Below are positions 1 through 6,335 of a DNA stretch of 10,279 nt, one piece after another (the stretch's first letter is position 1; each line of letters begins with the position of its first letter). The notes beneath the pieces are model-generated. The model ran no database searches and was not told where the DNA came from. It was given only the letters and a program-made list of their open reading frames with translations. The position numbers and the translations under genes are program-made. The DNA is from Falsiroseomonas sp035644895 (GTDB lineage Bacteria; Pseudomonadota; Alphaproteobacteria; Acetobacterales; Acetobacteraceae), in assembly GCA_035644895.1 (NCBI GenBank), contig DASQNQ010000186.1:1-10279 (forward strand). The letters run 5' to 3'.

Positions 1-188
1 TGTCGAACACCGAGATGCAGGGTGCCTGCGTGGATGAGGGGCTGCTGACGGTCGCCGCGGGCATGAACGTGCTCCGCCTCGCGCCCCCGCTCATCATCAC
101 CGAGGCCGAGGCGGACGAGGCGCTGCGCCTGCTGGACCAGGCCTGCAACCGCATGACGCCCGTCTCGATCGAGGTCGCCGCGACATGA
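1..188 (+). CDS. argD: Acetylornithine aminotransferase, C-terminal fragment (partial)
   Basis: Only the last 61 codons are present; the gene enters from the left edge, read in the frame whose first full codon is at base 3, and ends at TGA 186-188. The translation contains GLLTVAAGMNVLRLAPPLII followed by TEAEADEALRLL, which is the typical C-terminal small-domain signature of class III (fold type I) PLP aminotransferases of the ArgD group. ArgD converts N-acetylglutamate semialdehyde to N-acetylornithine in cytoplasmic arginine synthesis. The catalytic lysine and PLP site lie outside the window. The stop overlaps the argF start by four bases (ATGA), so the two are almost certainly co-transcribed and translationally coupled. 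The ArgD assignment over other class III transaminases relies largely on the argF neighbour. Confidence 0.88.
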   Translation, partial: SNTEMQGACVDEGLLTVAAGMNVLRLAPPLIITEAEADEALRLLDQACNRMTPVSIEVAAT

Positions 189-1135
189 GCGCCGCACTCA
201 AGACCGTGGAGGGGGCGCCCGCCGCCCCCCGCCACTTCCTGGAATTGATGGACCACGACGGCGCGACGCTGCGCCGGATGCTGGACTTGGGCGTCCGCGC
301 CAAGCGCGGCGAGGTGGCGGGGAAGCCGCTGGCGGGCAAGACCGTCGCGCTGATCTTCGAGATCCCCTCCACGCGCACCCGCGTCTCCTTCGAGGTGGGC
401 ATCCGCCAGCTCGGCGGCGACCCGCTGGTCCTCACCTCGCGCGCCATGCAGCTCGGCCGCGGCGAGAGCCCGGCGGACACGGCGCGCGTGCTCTCGCGCT
501 ACGTGGACGCGATCATGCTGCGCACCGACAACGTCGCGAAGATCCGGGAGCTGGCGGAGCACGCGACGGTGCCCGTCATCAACGGGCTGACCAACGTCTC
601 CCACCCCTGCCAGCTCATGGCGGACGTGATGACCTTCGAGGAGCATCGCGGCCCGATCGCGGGGCAGGTGGTCGCCTGGACGGGCGACGGCAACAACGTC
701 GCGCAGAGCTTCATCCAGGCGGCGGCGCGCTTCGGCTTCACGCTGCGCATCGCGACGCCGCCGGAGCTTGCGCCCCCCGCGCAGCTCGTGGACTGGGCGC
801 GGCGGGAGGGGGCGCGGATCGAGCTGACCTCGGACCCCGTCGCGGCGATGGCCGGCGCCCGCTGCGTGGTCACGGACACCTGGGTCTCGATGTCGGACGA
901 GAAGGACGCCGCGGCGCGCAACCGCCACAACATGCTCGCGCCCTACCAGCTCAACGCCGCGCTGCTGCGCCACGCCGCGCCGGATGCCATCGTCATGCAC
1001 TGCCTGCCCGCGCATCGCGGGGGGGAGATCACGGACGAGGTGATGGACGGCCCGCAGAGCGTCGTGTTCGACGAGGCCGAGAACCGCCTGCACGCGCAGA
1101 AGGGCGTGCTGCTCTGGGCACTCGGCGCCGGCTGA
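185..1135 (+). CDS. argF: Ornithine carbamoyltransferase, anabolic
   Basis: A 316-aa cytoplasmic enzyme that joins carbamoyl phosphate to ornithine to give citrulline, the sixth step of arginine synthesis. Visible motifs in order: the carbamoyl-phosphate loop STRTR at residues 62-66; HPCQLMAD at 140-147, closing the N-terminal carbamoyl-binding domain; the ornithine-binding loop DTWVSMSDEK at 231-240; and HCLPAHRG at 272-279 with the catalytic cysteine C273. Length is normal for the family, with no gap or frameshift. The ATG at 185 overlaps the argD stop as ATGA; a weak GAGG lies about 10 nt upstream at 171-174, so start-up probably relies on coupling to argD. The downstream gene begins inside its stop codon (TGATG). 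No ARG box or attenuator is visible, but the operon promoter lies outside the window. Confidence 0.97.
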   Translation: MSAALKTVEGAPAAPRHFLELMDHDGATLRRMLDLGVRAKRGEVAGKPLAGKTVALIFEIPSTRTRVSFEVGIRQLGGDPLVLTSRAMQLGRGESPADTARVLSRYVDAIMLRTDNVAKIRELAEHATVPVINGLTNVSHPCQLMADVMTFEEHRGPIAGQVVAWTGDGNNVAQSFIQAAARFGFTLRIATPPELAPPAQLVDWARREGARIELTSDPVAAMAGARCVVTDTWVSMSDEKDAAARNRHNMLAPYQLNAALLRHAAPDAIVMHCLPAHRGGEITDEVMDGPQSVVFDEAENRLHAQKGVLLWALGAG

Positions 1136-2265
1136 TGCTGGACGCGCTGCCGACGCCCTGCCTCGTGCTGGACGAGGCGCGCATGGCGCGCAACGTGGCG
1201 CGGCTGCGGCGCCACCTCGAACCGCTTGGCGTCGCGCTGCGCCCGCATCTCAAGACCGTGAAGTCGGTGGAGGCGGCGCGGCGCGTGCTGGCGGGCGGCA
1301 ACGGCCCGGCCACCGTCTCCACCCTGCGGGAGGCGGAGGTCTTCGCCGGGGCCGGCGTGAGGGACATCCTCTACGCCGTCGGCATCGCGCCGCAGAAGCT
1401 GCCGCGCGTGCTCGCCCTGCGCCGTGCGGGCTGCGACCTCTCGGTGGTGCTCGACAGCGTGGACCAGGCGCATGCCATCGCCGAGGCGTCGCGTGCCGCG
1501 GGGGATGCCATCCCCGCGCTGATCGAGATCGACAGCGACGGCCACCGCGCCGGGCTGCGGCCGGGCGATCCGCTCATCCCGGAGATCGGGCGCGTCCTGC
1601 ATGCGGGGGGAGCCGCGCTGCGCGGCGTCCTGACCCATGCCGGGGAGAGCTACGGCGCGGTCGGCGCCGATGCGCTGGCCGCCTTCGCCGAGCAGGAGCG
1701 CGCCGCGGCCGTCACGGCCGCCGCCGCGCTGCGGGATGCGGGGCTGCCCTGCCCGGTGGTCAGCGTCGGGTCGACGCCCACGGCGCATTTCGCCCGCGAC
1801 CTGTCGGGCGTGACCGAGGTGCGGGCCGGCGTCTACGTGTTCCAGGACCTGGTGATGGCCGGCATCGGCGTCTGCGCGCCGGAGGACATCGCGATCTCGG
1901 TGCTCGCCACCGTCATCGGCCACCAGCGGGAGCGCGGCTGGATCATCGTGGATGCGGGGTGGATGGCGCTCTCGCGCGACCGCGGCACGGCGGCCCAGGC
2001 GGTGGACCAGGGCTATGGGCTGGTCTGCGACGCGGAGGGGCGCGTGCTGCCCGACCTGATCGTTCGCTCGGCCAACCAGGAGCACGGGATCGTTGCCCGC
2101 CGCCCCGGCAGCGACGCGCCGCTGCCCGACCTGCCGGTGGGCAGCCGGCTGCGCATCCTGCCCAACCACGCCTGCGCCACTGCGGCGCAGTTCGACGCCT
2201 ATGAGGTGCTGCCCGAGGATCCGGGTGCCCCACCCGGCCGCTGGTCCATCTTCCGGGGCTGGTAG
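1135..2265 (+). CDS. D-threonine aldolase / D-serine dehydratase-like PLP enzyme (DSD1 family)
   Basis: A 376-aa fold-type III (alanine-racemase-like) PLP protein. The N-terminal barrel carries RPHLKTVKS at residues 36-44 with the presumed Schiff-base lysine K40. LIEIDSDGHRAGL (129-141), THAGESYG (167-174), VSVGSTPT (209-216) and EVRAGVYVFQD (228-238) follow, as in D-threonine aldolases and eukaryotic-type D-serine dehydratases. The C-terminal beta domain has NQEHG (314-318) and PNHACATA (343-350), whose H345 and C347 match the His/Cys metal ligands of the family. Known members cleave D-threonine or other D-3-hydroxy amino acids, or dehydrate D-serine, using PLP plus a divalent metal; the substrate here cannot be read from sequence. 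No signal peptide, so cytoplasmic. Its ATG shares one base with the argF stop and has no clear ribosome-binding site, implying coupling to argF. An old 'alanine racemase N-terminal domain' label would refer to the same fold. Confidence 0.85.
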   Translation: MLDALPTPCLVLDEARMARNVARLRRHLEPLGVALRPHLKTVKSVEAARRVLAGGNGPATVSTLREAEVFAGAGVRDILYAVGIAPQKLPRVLALRRAGCDLSVVLDSVDQAHAIAEASRAAGDAIPALIEIDSDGHRAGLRPGDPLIPEIGRVLHAGGAALRGVLTHAGESYGAVGADALAAFAEQERAAAVTAAAALRDAGLPCPVVSVGSTPTAHFARDLSGVTEVRAGVYVFQDLVMAGIGVCAPEDIAISVLATVIGHQRERGWIIVDAGWMALSRDRGTAAQAVDQGYGLVCDAEGRVLPDLIVRSANQEHGIVARRPGSDAPLPDLPVGSRLRILPNHACATAAQFDAYEVLPEDPGAPPGRWSIFRGW

Positions 2266-2275
2266 GGCGCGCCGA

Positions 2276-2298
2276 TGGCCGACCGATTGGGTCGGTTA
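2276..2298 (+). terminator. Hairpin 13 nt after the argF-operon stop, candidate terminator
   Basis: CCGACC (2279-2284) pairs with GGTCGG (2290-2295) around the 5-nt loop GATTG. The stem can be lengthened by two G-U pairs and one U-A pair to 2276-2298. It starts shortly after the stop codon at 2263-2265 and before the next gene. Only a short TT follows, so this is not a classical U-tract terminator, but very GC-rich alphaproteobacteria often use such stems. Inference from position and pairing only. Confidence 0.45.
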
Positions 2299-2314
2299 AG
2301 CAAGGAGCAAGGGC

Positions 2315-2337
2315 GGCGGGCCTAGGTTCCGCCCGCC
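2315..2337 (+). other. Second GC hairpin in the argF operon / chemoreceptor gap
   Basis: GGCGGGC (2315-2321) pairs perfectly with GCCCGCC (2331-2337), leaving the 9-nt loop CTAGGTTCC. It lies 34 nt before the chemoreceptor start and just upstream of its Shine-Dalgarno. It could be a second terminator for the argF operon or a structured 5' leader of the chemoreceptor mRNA. There is no U tract. Seen in sequence; function unknown. Confidence 0.35.
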
Positions 2338-2371
2338 CGGGCCTCCAAGAGCGCCGGGAAGAGGATTGCTC

Positions 2372-4075
2372 ATGCCCGGACCTCGTCTCTTCCTTGCACG
2401 GCTGCGCGACCGCTTCGGCCTCGTGCCCCGCCTCGTGGCCGCGACGCTGCTGGCCGTTGCCGTGGCAGTCGGTGCCGTGTCGGCCGTGGCGGTCAACCAG
2501 ATCCGCGCCGACCTGCACGACGATGCGGAGTCGCGGCTGGACATGAGCATGGCCGTGCTGAAGGAGGCGCTCCGCCCCCTCGGCACCGAGTGGCGGCAGG
2601 AGGGCGACCGCCTGACCCTCGGCGGGCAGCCCCTGAACGACCGCAACGACGTGGTGGACGCCGTGCGGCGCACCACGGGCGCGGTGGCCACGATCTTCCT
2701 CGGCGACCTGCGCATCGCCACCAACGTGACGCGGCCCGACGGCGCGCGCGGCACCGGCACGCGGCTGGCGGCCGGGCCGGTGCATGACAAGGTGATCCGT
2801 GGCGGGGCCACCTACCGGGGCGAGGCGCAGATCCTCGGCCAGCCCTACATCACGATCTACGAGCCGATCCGCGACGCGGGCGGCCGGCAGCTCGGCATCC
2901 TGTTCGTCGGCGTGACGGTGGCGCAGCAGCAGGCCGAGATCCAGGGCGTCATGCTGCGCTTCGCGGCTGGCGCCGGCATCGTGCTGCTGGTGGTGGCGAT
3001 CGGCGCCTGGCTCGTGCTCCGCGCCTCGCTCCGGCCGCTCGGCGAGCTGGCCGGCGCGCTGAACGCGATCGGCGCGGGCGAGATGGCGGTCCAGGTCCCC
3101 TGCACGACGCGCCGCGACCAGCTGGGCGACATCGGCCGCGCCGTGCTGACGCTCCGCGATGCGCGGGGGGAGGCCGAGCGGCGCCAGGCGGAGGCCGAGG
3201 CGGCGCGGGGCCGGGCGGAGGCCGCGCGGCGCGCGGCGCAGGTGGAGACGGCGGAGCGGCTGGAGCAGTCGGTGGGCGGCATCGCCGCGCGCCTTGCCTC
3301 CGCCGCGAACGACCTGCAGCGCGCGGCGGCCGAGGTCGGCGCGGCCGGCGAGCGGACCGTGGGCCGCGCGGGCGACAGCGCCACGCGGGTCGCCCAGGCG
3401 ACCGCCAACGTCCAGGCGGTGGCGGCCGCGGCCGAGGAGCTGGCCGCCTCCGTTTCCGAGATCACCCGCCAGGTGGCCGAGAGCGCCCGCACGGCGCAGG
3501 AGGCGGCGCAGGCGGCGCGGGATTCCGACGCGACGGTGGTGAGCCTGAGCGAGGCGGCGACGCGCATCGGCGACGTGGTGCGGCTGATCTCCGACATCGC
3601 GGGGCAGACCAACCTGCTGGCCCTGAACGCCACCATCGAGGCGGCGCGGGCCGGCGAGGCCGGCAAGGGCTTCGCCGTCGTGGCCGGCGAGGTGAAGTCG
3701 CTCGCCGCCCAGACGGCCAAGGCGACCGAGGAGATCGGCGCCCAGATCACCGCCATGCGCGGCGCGACCGAGCAGGCGGTGGGGGCCGTGCGCCACATCG
3801 CCGGCGCCGTCGGCCGGATGGAGGAGGTGACCACCGCCATCGCAGCGGCCGTCGAGGAGCAGGGCGCCGCGACGCGCGAGATCGCGCGCAACGCCGCCGA
3901 GGCCGCGGCGGGCACGGGCGACGCGTCCCAGGGCATCGCCCGCCTGTCGGAGGAGGTGGCGGGGAGTGCCGCCGGCATCTCCACGCTGCGCGGCGCGGGC
4001 GAGGAGGTCGCGGGCCAGGGCGCCGCGCTGCGCCAGGAGATCGCGGGCTTCGTCGCCAAGCTCCGCGCGGCCTGA
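2372..4075 (+). CDS. Methyl-accepting chemotaxis protein (Cache-HAMP-MCP signal)
   Basis: A 567-aa inner-membrane chemoreceptor that would relay ligand binding to CheA/CheW. Order of parts: a basic N-terminus; TM1 about 18-41; a periplasmic Cache-type domain of about 145 residues whose end (YITIYEPIRD, then GGRQLGILFVGV) is typical of single-Cache sensors; TM2 about 198-217; HAMP about 219-270; an Ala/Glu/Arg-rich coiled coil; and the MCP helical hairpin with its conserved tip around DIAGQTNLLALNATIEAARA and GKGFAVVAGEVKSLA (about 408-445). The C-terminus (FVAKLRAA) has no NWETF-type CheR/CheB tether. ATG 2372 is chosen because GAAGAGGA (2358-2365) sits 6 nt before it; a TTG at 2366 would overlap that site. 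No che genes adjoin, so it is an orphan receptor. Ligand unknown; a Cache fold suggests a small organic molecule such as a carboxylate or amino acid. Confidence 0.93.
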   Translation: MPGPRLFLARLRDRFGLVPRLVAATLLAVAVAVGAVSAVAVNQIRADLHDDAESRLDMSMAVLKEALRPLGTEWRQEGDRLTLGGQPLNDRNDVVDAVRRTTGAVATIFLGDLRIATNVTRPDGARGTGTRLAAGPVHDKVIRGGATYRGEAQILGQPYITIYEPIRDAGGRQLGILFVGVTVAQQQAEIQGVMLRFAAGAGIVLLVVAIGAWLVLRASLRPLGELAGALNAIGAGEMAVQVPCTTRRDQLGDIGRAVLTLRDARGEAERRQAEAEAARGRAEAARRAAQVETAERLEQSVGGIAARLASAANDLQRAAAEVGAAGERTVGRAGDSATRVAQATANVQAVAAAAEELAASVSEITRQVAESARTAQEAAQAARDSDATVVSLSEAATRIGDVVRLISDIAGQTNLLALNATIEAARAGEAGKGFAVVAGEVKSLAAQTAKATEEIGAQITAMRGATEQAVGAVRHIAGAVGRMEEVTTAIAAAVEEQGAATREIARNAAEAAAGTGDASQGIARLSEEVAGSAAGISTLRGAGEEVAGQGAALRQEIAGFVAKLRAA

Positions 4076-4095
4076 CGCCCCTGGCCGGACGCCCG

Positions 4096-4127
4096 ATCGG
4101 CGGACATGCTTCGGCACGTCCGCCGGT
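4096..4127 (+). terminator. UUCG-capped hairpin after the chemoreceptor gene
   Basis: CGGCGGAC (4098-4105) pairs with GTCCGCCG (4118-4125). After one A/C mismatch, TGC pairs with GCA around a TTCG loop (4110-4113), giving a C(UUCG)G tetraloop, one of the most stable RNA caps known. A U-G and an A-U pair extend the base to 4096-4127. It begins 20 nt after the stop codon. No U tract follows (GGTGGGGG), so it may stop transcription inefficiently or mainly protect the mRNA 3' end. Confidence 0.6.
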
Positions 4128-4303
4128 GGGGGCCGGGCTCGGTCGCGGCCCATCGCCCCGTGCGGGCAGCACCAGCGACGCAGCTTGCATGCGGCGGGGA
4201 TGGGCGCCCAAGCTGGCCCATGGCGGCAGGGGCCGGATGGGCGGCCCCGAAGGCACCGGATGTTCCCCGGACGCAGGGAGCGCCGCGGCCCGCGCCGCCG
4301 GAC
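4128..4303. other. Non-coding gap between chemoreceptor and cupin genes
   Basis: This stretch, with the hairpin before it, makes a 238-nt gap. It has a perfect 10-bp palindrome TGGGCGCCCA (4201-4210) and a 7-bp stem GGGGCCG (4229-4235) / CGGCCCC (4242-4248) with a 6-nt loop. I find no convincing -35/-10 pair. A TTGCAT at 4185-4190 has no -10 partner at proper spacing. Open frames run through it in several phases, but their proteins are the Gly/Arg/Pro-rich kind expected from stop-poor GC DNA. The cupin promoter must lie here or in the chemoreceptor 3' end. Confidence 0.4.
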
Positions 4304-4309
4304 AGGAGG
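4304..4309 (+). promoter_or_regulatory. Shine-Dalgarno that fixes the cupin start
   Basis: AGGAGG lies 4 nt before ATG 4314, a full match to the anti-Shine-Dalgarno core. It decides the start, because the reading frame is open far upstream into the chemoreceptor gene (to about 3966) and would otherwise allow a protein more than 110 residues longer. Confidence 0.85.
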
Positions 4310-4313
4310 CGCC

Positions 4314-4778
4314 ATGACGAAGCCCCGGTTCGTACCCGCCAGCAGCGCCCGTGTGCTGCCGCTGTTCGGGGGCGACATCCGCATCACCATGCCGGCGGAC
4401 GGCCCAGGTGCCGGCTTCAGCGCCTTCGAGGACGTGCGCCAGCCCGGCGATGGCCCGCCGCTGCACGTCCATCACGGCGAGGACGAGATGTTCCGCGTCA
4501 TCTCGGGCCGTTTCCGGCTGCGGGCCGGCGAGGAGACCTTCGAGGCAGGTCCGGGCGACTGCGCCATCCTCCCGCGGGGCCTGCCGCACAGCTTCGCCAA
4601 TACAGGCGACGTGGCGGGAACGATGTTCTGCGTCGTCCAGCCCGGCGGCTTCGAGCGCTTCTTCCTGGAGATCGCGGAGGCGGGCCTGCAGGTGCCTGCC
4701 GACATGGGCCGCATCGTGGAGATCGCCGCACGCTACAGGCTGGAGTTCCTTGGACCGAACCCGTTCCGCGGTCATTAG
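4314..4778 (+). CDS. Single-domain cupin protein (quercetinase-like)
   Basis: A 154-aa soluble protein with both cupin motifs intact. Motif 1 is G46-x-PPL-H51-V-H53-x4-E58-x6-G65; motif 2 is G81-x5-P87-x-G89-x2-H92-x3-N96. The two His plus Glu of motif 1 and the His of motif 2 form the usual 3-His/1-Glu metal site, so a metal-binding beta barrel is expected. Similar small cupins are annotated as quercetin 2,3-dioxygenase-like, but a mono-cupin of this size could also be an isomerase, another oxygenase or a sensor; the reaction is not readable. A C-terminal tail of about 45 residues (FERFFLEI onward) is helical and common in this subfamily. No signal peptide. It has its own strong ribosome-binding site and is flanked by gaps of 238 and 114 nt, so it is probably a single-gene unit. 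Confidence 0.85.
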   Translation: MTKPRFVPASSARVLPLFGGDIRITMPADGPGAGFSAFEDVRQPGDGPPLHVHHGEDEMFRVISGRFRLRAGEETFEAGPGDCAILPRGLPHSFANTGDVAGTMFCVVQPGGFERFFLEIAEAGLQVPADMGRIVEIAARYRLEFLGPNPFRGH

Positions 4779-4790
4779 GGAGCCCTACGC

Positions 4791-4816
4791 CGGAAGCAGG
4801 CTGCCCGAGCCTTCCG
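4791..4816 (+). terminator. Weak inverted repeat after the cupin gene
   Basis: CGGAAG (4791-4796) pairs with CTTCCG (4811-4816) over a 14-nt loop. An alternative stem inside it pairs AGGCT (4798-4802) with AGCCT (4808-4812) around GCCCG. The two overlap and exclude one another. The element lies 12 nt after the cupin stop. No U tract. Listed as a possible terminator only. Confidence 0.3.
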
Positions 4817-4892
4817 CCGGCGCGGCCGGGTGTTACAAGGGGTTGCCGTCACGGGGCTTGGTTGCCCCGGGTGGCGCCCCATTTCCCGGTTC

Positions 4893-6335
4893 ATGCCCTA
4901 CTTGACCCGTCGCACCGCACTCCAGGCCGCCGCGGCGGCCGTCGCCGCAGGCACCCTTCCCATGCCGGACGCCCTGGCCCAGGGGGGAGGTCAAGCCGCG
5001 GGTCCCGACCGCGCGGGCACGGCGGCACTGGCCGAACGGCCGCTCTTCGGCGCCAGCATGCGCACCCTGCCGAACGGGCTGCGCGTCGTTCACGTCGAGA
5101 GCCGGCGGGCGCCCGTCATCGGGCAGTACGTCTTCGTCCAGGCCGGATCGGGCGAGGACCCGGCGGGACGGTCGGGCGTGGCGCACTACCTCGAGCACAT
5201 GATGTTCAAGGGCAGCCCGCGCGTCGCCTCCGGCGAATTCTCCCGCCGCGTGGCGCGGGAGGGCGGCATGGACAACGCCTTCACCTCCCGCGACCTCACC
5301 GGCTACTTCCAGCAGGTCGAGGCGTCGCGCCTCCCGCTCGTCTCGATGATGGAGGCCGACCGCTTCGCCGGCGCCGTCATCCCCGAGGCGGAGATGGAGG
5401 CCGAGCGGCAGGTGGTGATCGAGGAGCGCCGCCAGCGCACCGACAGCTCCCCCCGCGCCCTGTTCGGCGAGGCCTTCGACGCCGCCATGTGGGGCCCGCA
5501 GCACTGGCGCGGCCGCCCCATCATCGGCTGGGAGGACGAGATCCGCGCCATCACCCATGCGGACCTGCGCGAGTTCTACCGGAACCGCTACGGCGCCGGG
5601 AACTGCATCCTGGTGGTCGTCGGCGCCGTGACCGAGGCCGAGCTGCGCCAGGTGGCCGAGGGCGAGTGGGCCGCGCTGCCCGCCCGCCCCGCCGTGCCGC
5701 GCGAGCGCCCGGCCGGCCCCGCCGCGCCGCCCGAGCCGCGGCTGACGCGGCAGGATCCGCGGCTGCGGGGGGAGGGGTTCTTCGTCCGCTCCTGGTACGC
5801 GCCGACGCTCACCTTCGGCGAGGCGCGGCACGCCTACCCGCTGGAGGTGCTGCGCCACGTGCTCGGCGGCGGCACGGGCTCGCGCCTGCACCGGGCGCTG
5901 GTGGAGACCGGCCTCGCCCTCGGCGCGGGCGCGGGCTACGACGGCGACGCGCTCGGCATCGGCGAGTTCGACGTGAGCGCGACGCCGCGCCGCGAGACGC
6001 CGCCCGCCCGCCTCGAGCCGGCGCTGGCCGCCGAGGTGAAGCGGCTTCTCGATGAGGGCGGCCCGACCGAGGCCGAGGTGGTGCGCGCCATCCGCCAGAT
6101 GACGGCGGGCGCGCTGCTGGCGCTGGACGGCATCGGCGCCGCGCCGCGCATGATCGGCTCGGCGCTCGCCATCGGCCTGCCATTGGAAAGCGTGGAGTTC
6201 TGGCCCGCCCGGCTGCGCGCCGTGACGCGGGCGCAGGTGGCCGAGGCCGCGGAGGCGGTGCTCGGGCGCGCGGTCTCCGCCTCGGGGTGGCTGCTGCCGA
6301 CGGGCACGGACGCGCCGGCGGAGGTGCGGCTGTGA
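4893..6335 (+). CDS. M16B zinc metallopeptidase, catalytic subunit, Tat-exported
   Basis: A 480-aa pitrilysin/mitochondrial-processing-peptidase-like protein. The inverted zinc site HYLEH (H98, E101, H102) lies in GVAHYLEHMMFKGS; the third ligand is the Glu about 76 residues on, in ERQVVIEERRQR (E178, or E177). The N-terminal half has the catalytic clamshell domain; the C-terminal half has a second M16 domain with GGGTGSRL at 325-332. That half lacks the Arg/Tyr pair of family members that bind substrate there (it reads ETGLALG). The N-terminus has a Tat signal: TRRTALQ (5-11), an Ala-rich core and ALA at 27-29 as cleavage site, so the mature enzyme is periplasmic. ATG 4893 is chosen because it places the twin arginines near the N-terminus; a GTG at 4830 is in frame but adds 21 unlikely residues. 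Neither has a good Shine-Dalgarno. The stop overlaps the next gene by four bases. Known bacterial M16B pairs work as heterodimers that degrade peptides. Confidence 0.93.
   Translation: MPYLTRRTALQAAAAAVAAGTLPMPDALAQGGGQAAGPDRAGTAALAERPLFGASMRTLPNGLRVVHVESRRAPVIGQYVFVQAGSGEDPAGRSGVAHYLEHMMFKGSPRVASGEFSRRVAREGGMDNAFTSRDLTGYFQQVEASRLPLVSMMEADRFAGAVIPEAEMEAERQVVIEERRQRTDSSPRALFGEAFDAAMWGPQHWRGRPIIGWEDEIRAITHADLREFYRNRYGAGNCILVVVGAVTEAELRQVAEGEWAALPARPAVPRERPAGPAAPPEPRLTRQDPRLRGEGFFVRSWYAPTLTFGEARHAYPLEVLRHVLGGGTGSRLHRALVETGLALGAGAGYDGDALGIGEFDVSATPRRETPPARLEPALAAEVKRLLDEGGPTEAEVVRAIRQMTAGALLALDGIGAAPRMIGSALAIGLPLESVEFWPARLRAVTRAQVAEAAEAVLGRAVSASGWLLPTGTDAPAEVRL

Noticed and set aside
943..2169. 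Long open frame on the minus strand (408 codons) opposite argF and the PLP enzyme
   Set aside because: Its protein is His/Arg/Gly/Ala-rich with no family features, and the plus strand has two clear enzymes; stop-poor GC DNA makes such antisense frames.
2366..2371. TTG start two codons before the chosen chemoreceptor ATG
   Set aside because: It directly abuts the GAAGAGGA Shine-Dalgarno, leaving no spacing; ATG 2372 is correctly placed.
4201..4210. Perfect palindrome TGGGCGCCCA
   Set aside because: Ten GC-rich bases occur often by chance at this base composition; no paired site or promoter next to it, so not called an operator.
4126..4317. 63-codon GTG-initiated ORF overlapping the cupin start as ATGA
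   Set aside because: The overlap looks like coupling, but the ORF starts inside the UUCG hairpin, has no ribosome-binding site and encodes a Gly/Arg/Ala-rich random-looking peptide; the cupin has its own ideal Shine-Dalgarno.
1943..4390. 815-codon minus-strand open frame opposite the chemoreceptor
   Set aside because: Low-complexity Arg/Gly/His/Leu composition, spans several genes and gaps; a mirror of third-position GC bias.
4830..4892. Upstream GTG start for the catalytic M16 subunit
   Set aside because: It would bury the twin-arginine motif 26 residues in and adds residues with no signal character; ATG 4893 gives a normal Tat signal.
4106..6055. 649-codon plus-strand frame overlapping the cupin and first M16 gene
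   Set aside because: Out of phase with both real genes, Arg/Pro-rich, no motif; the cupin and M16 frames contain full catalytic motifs.
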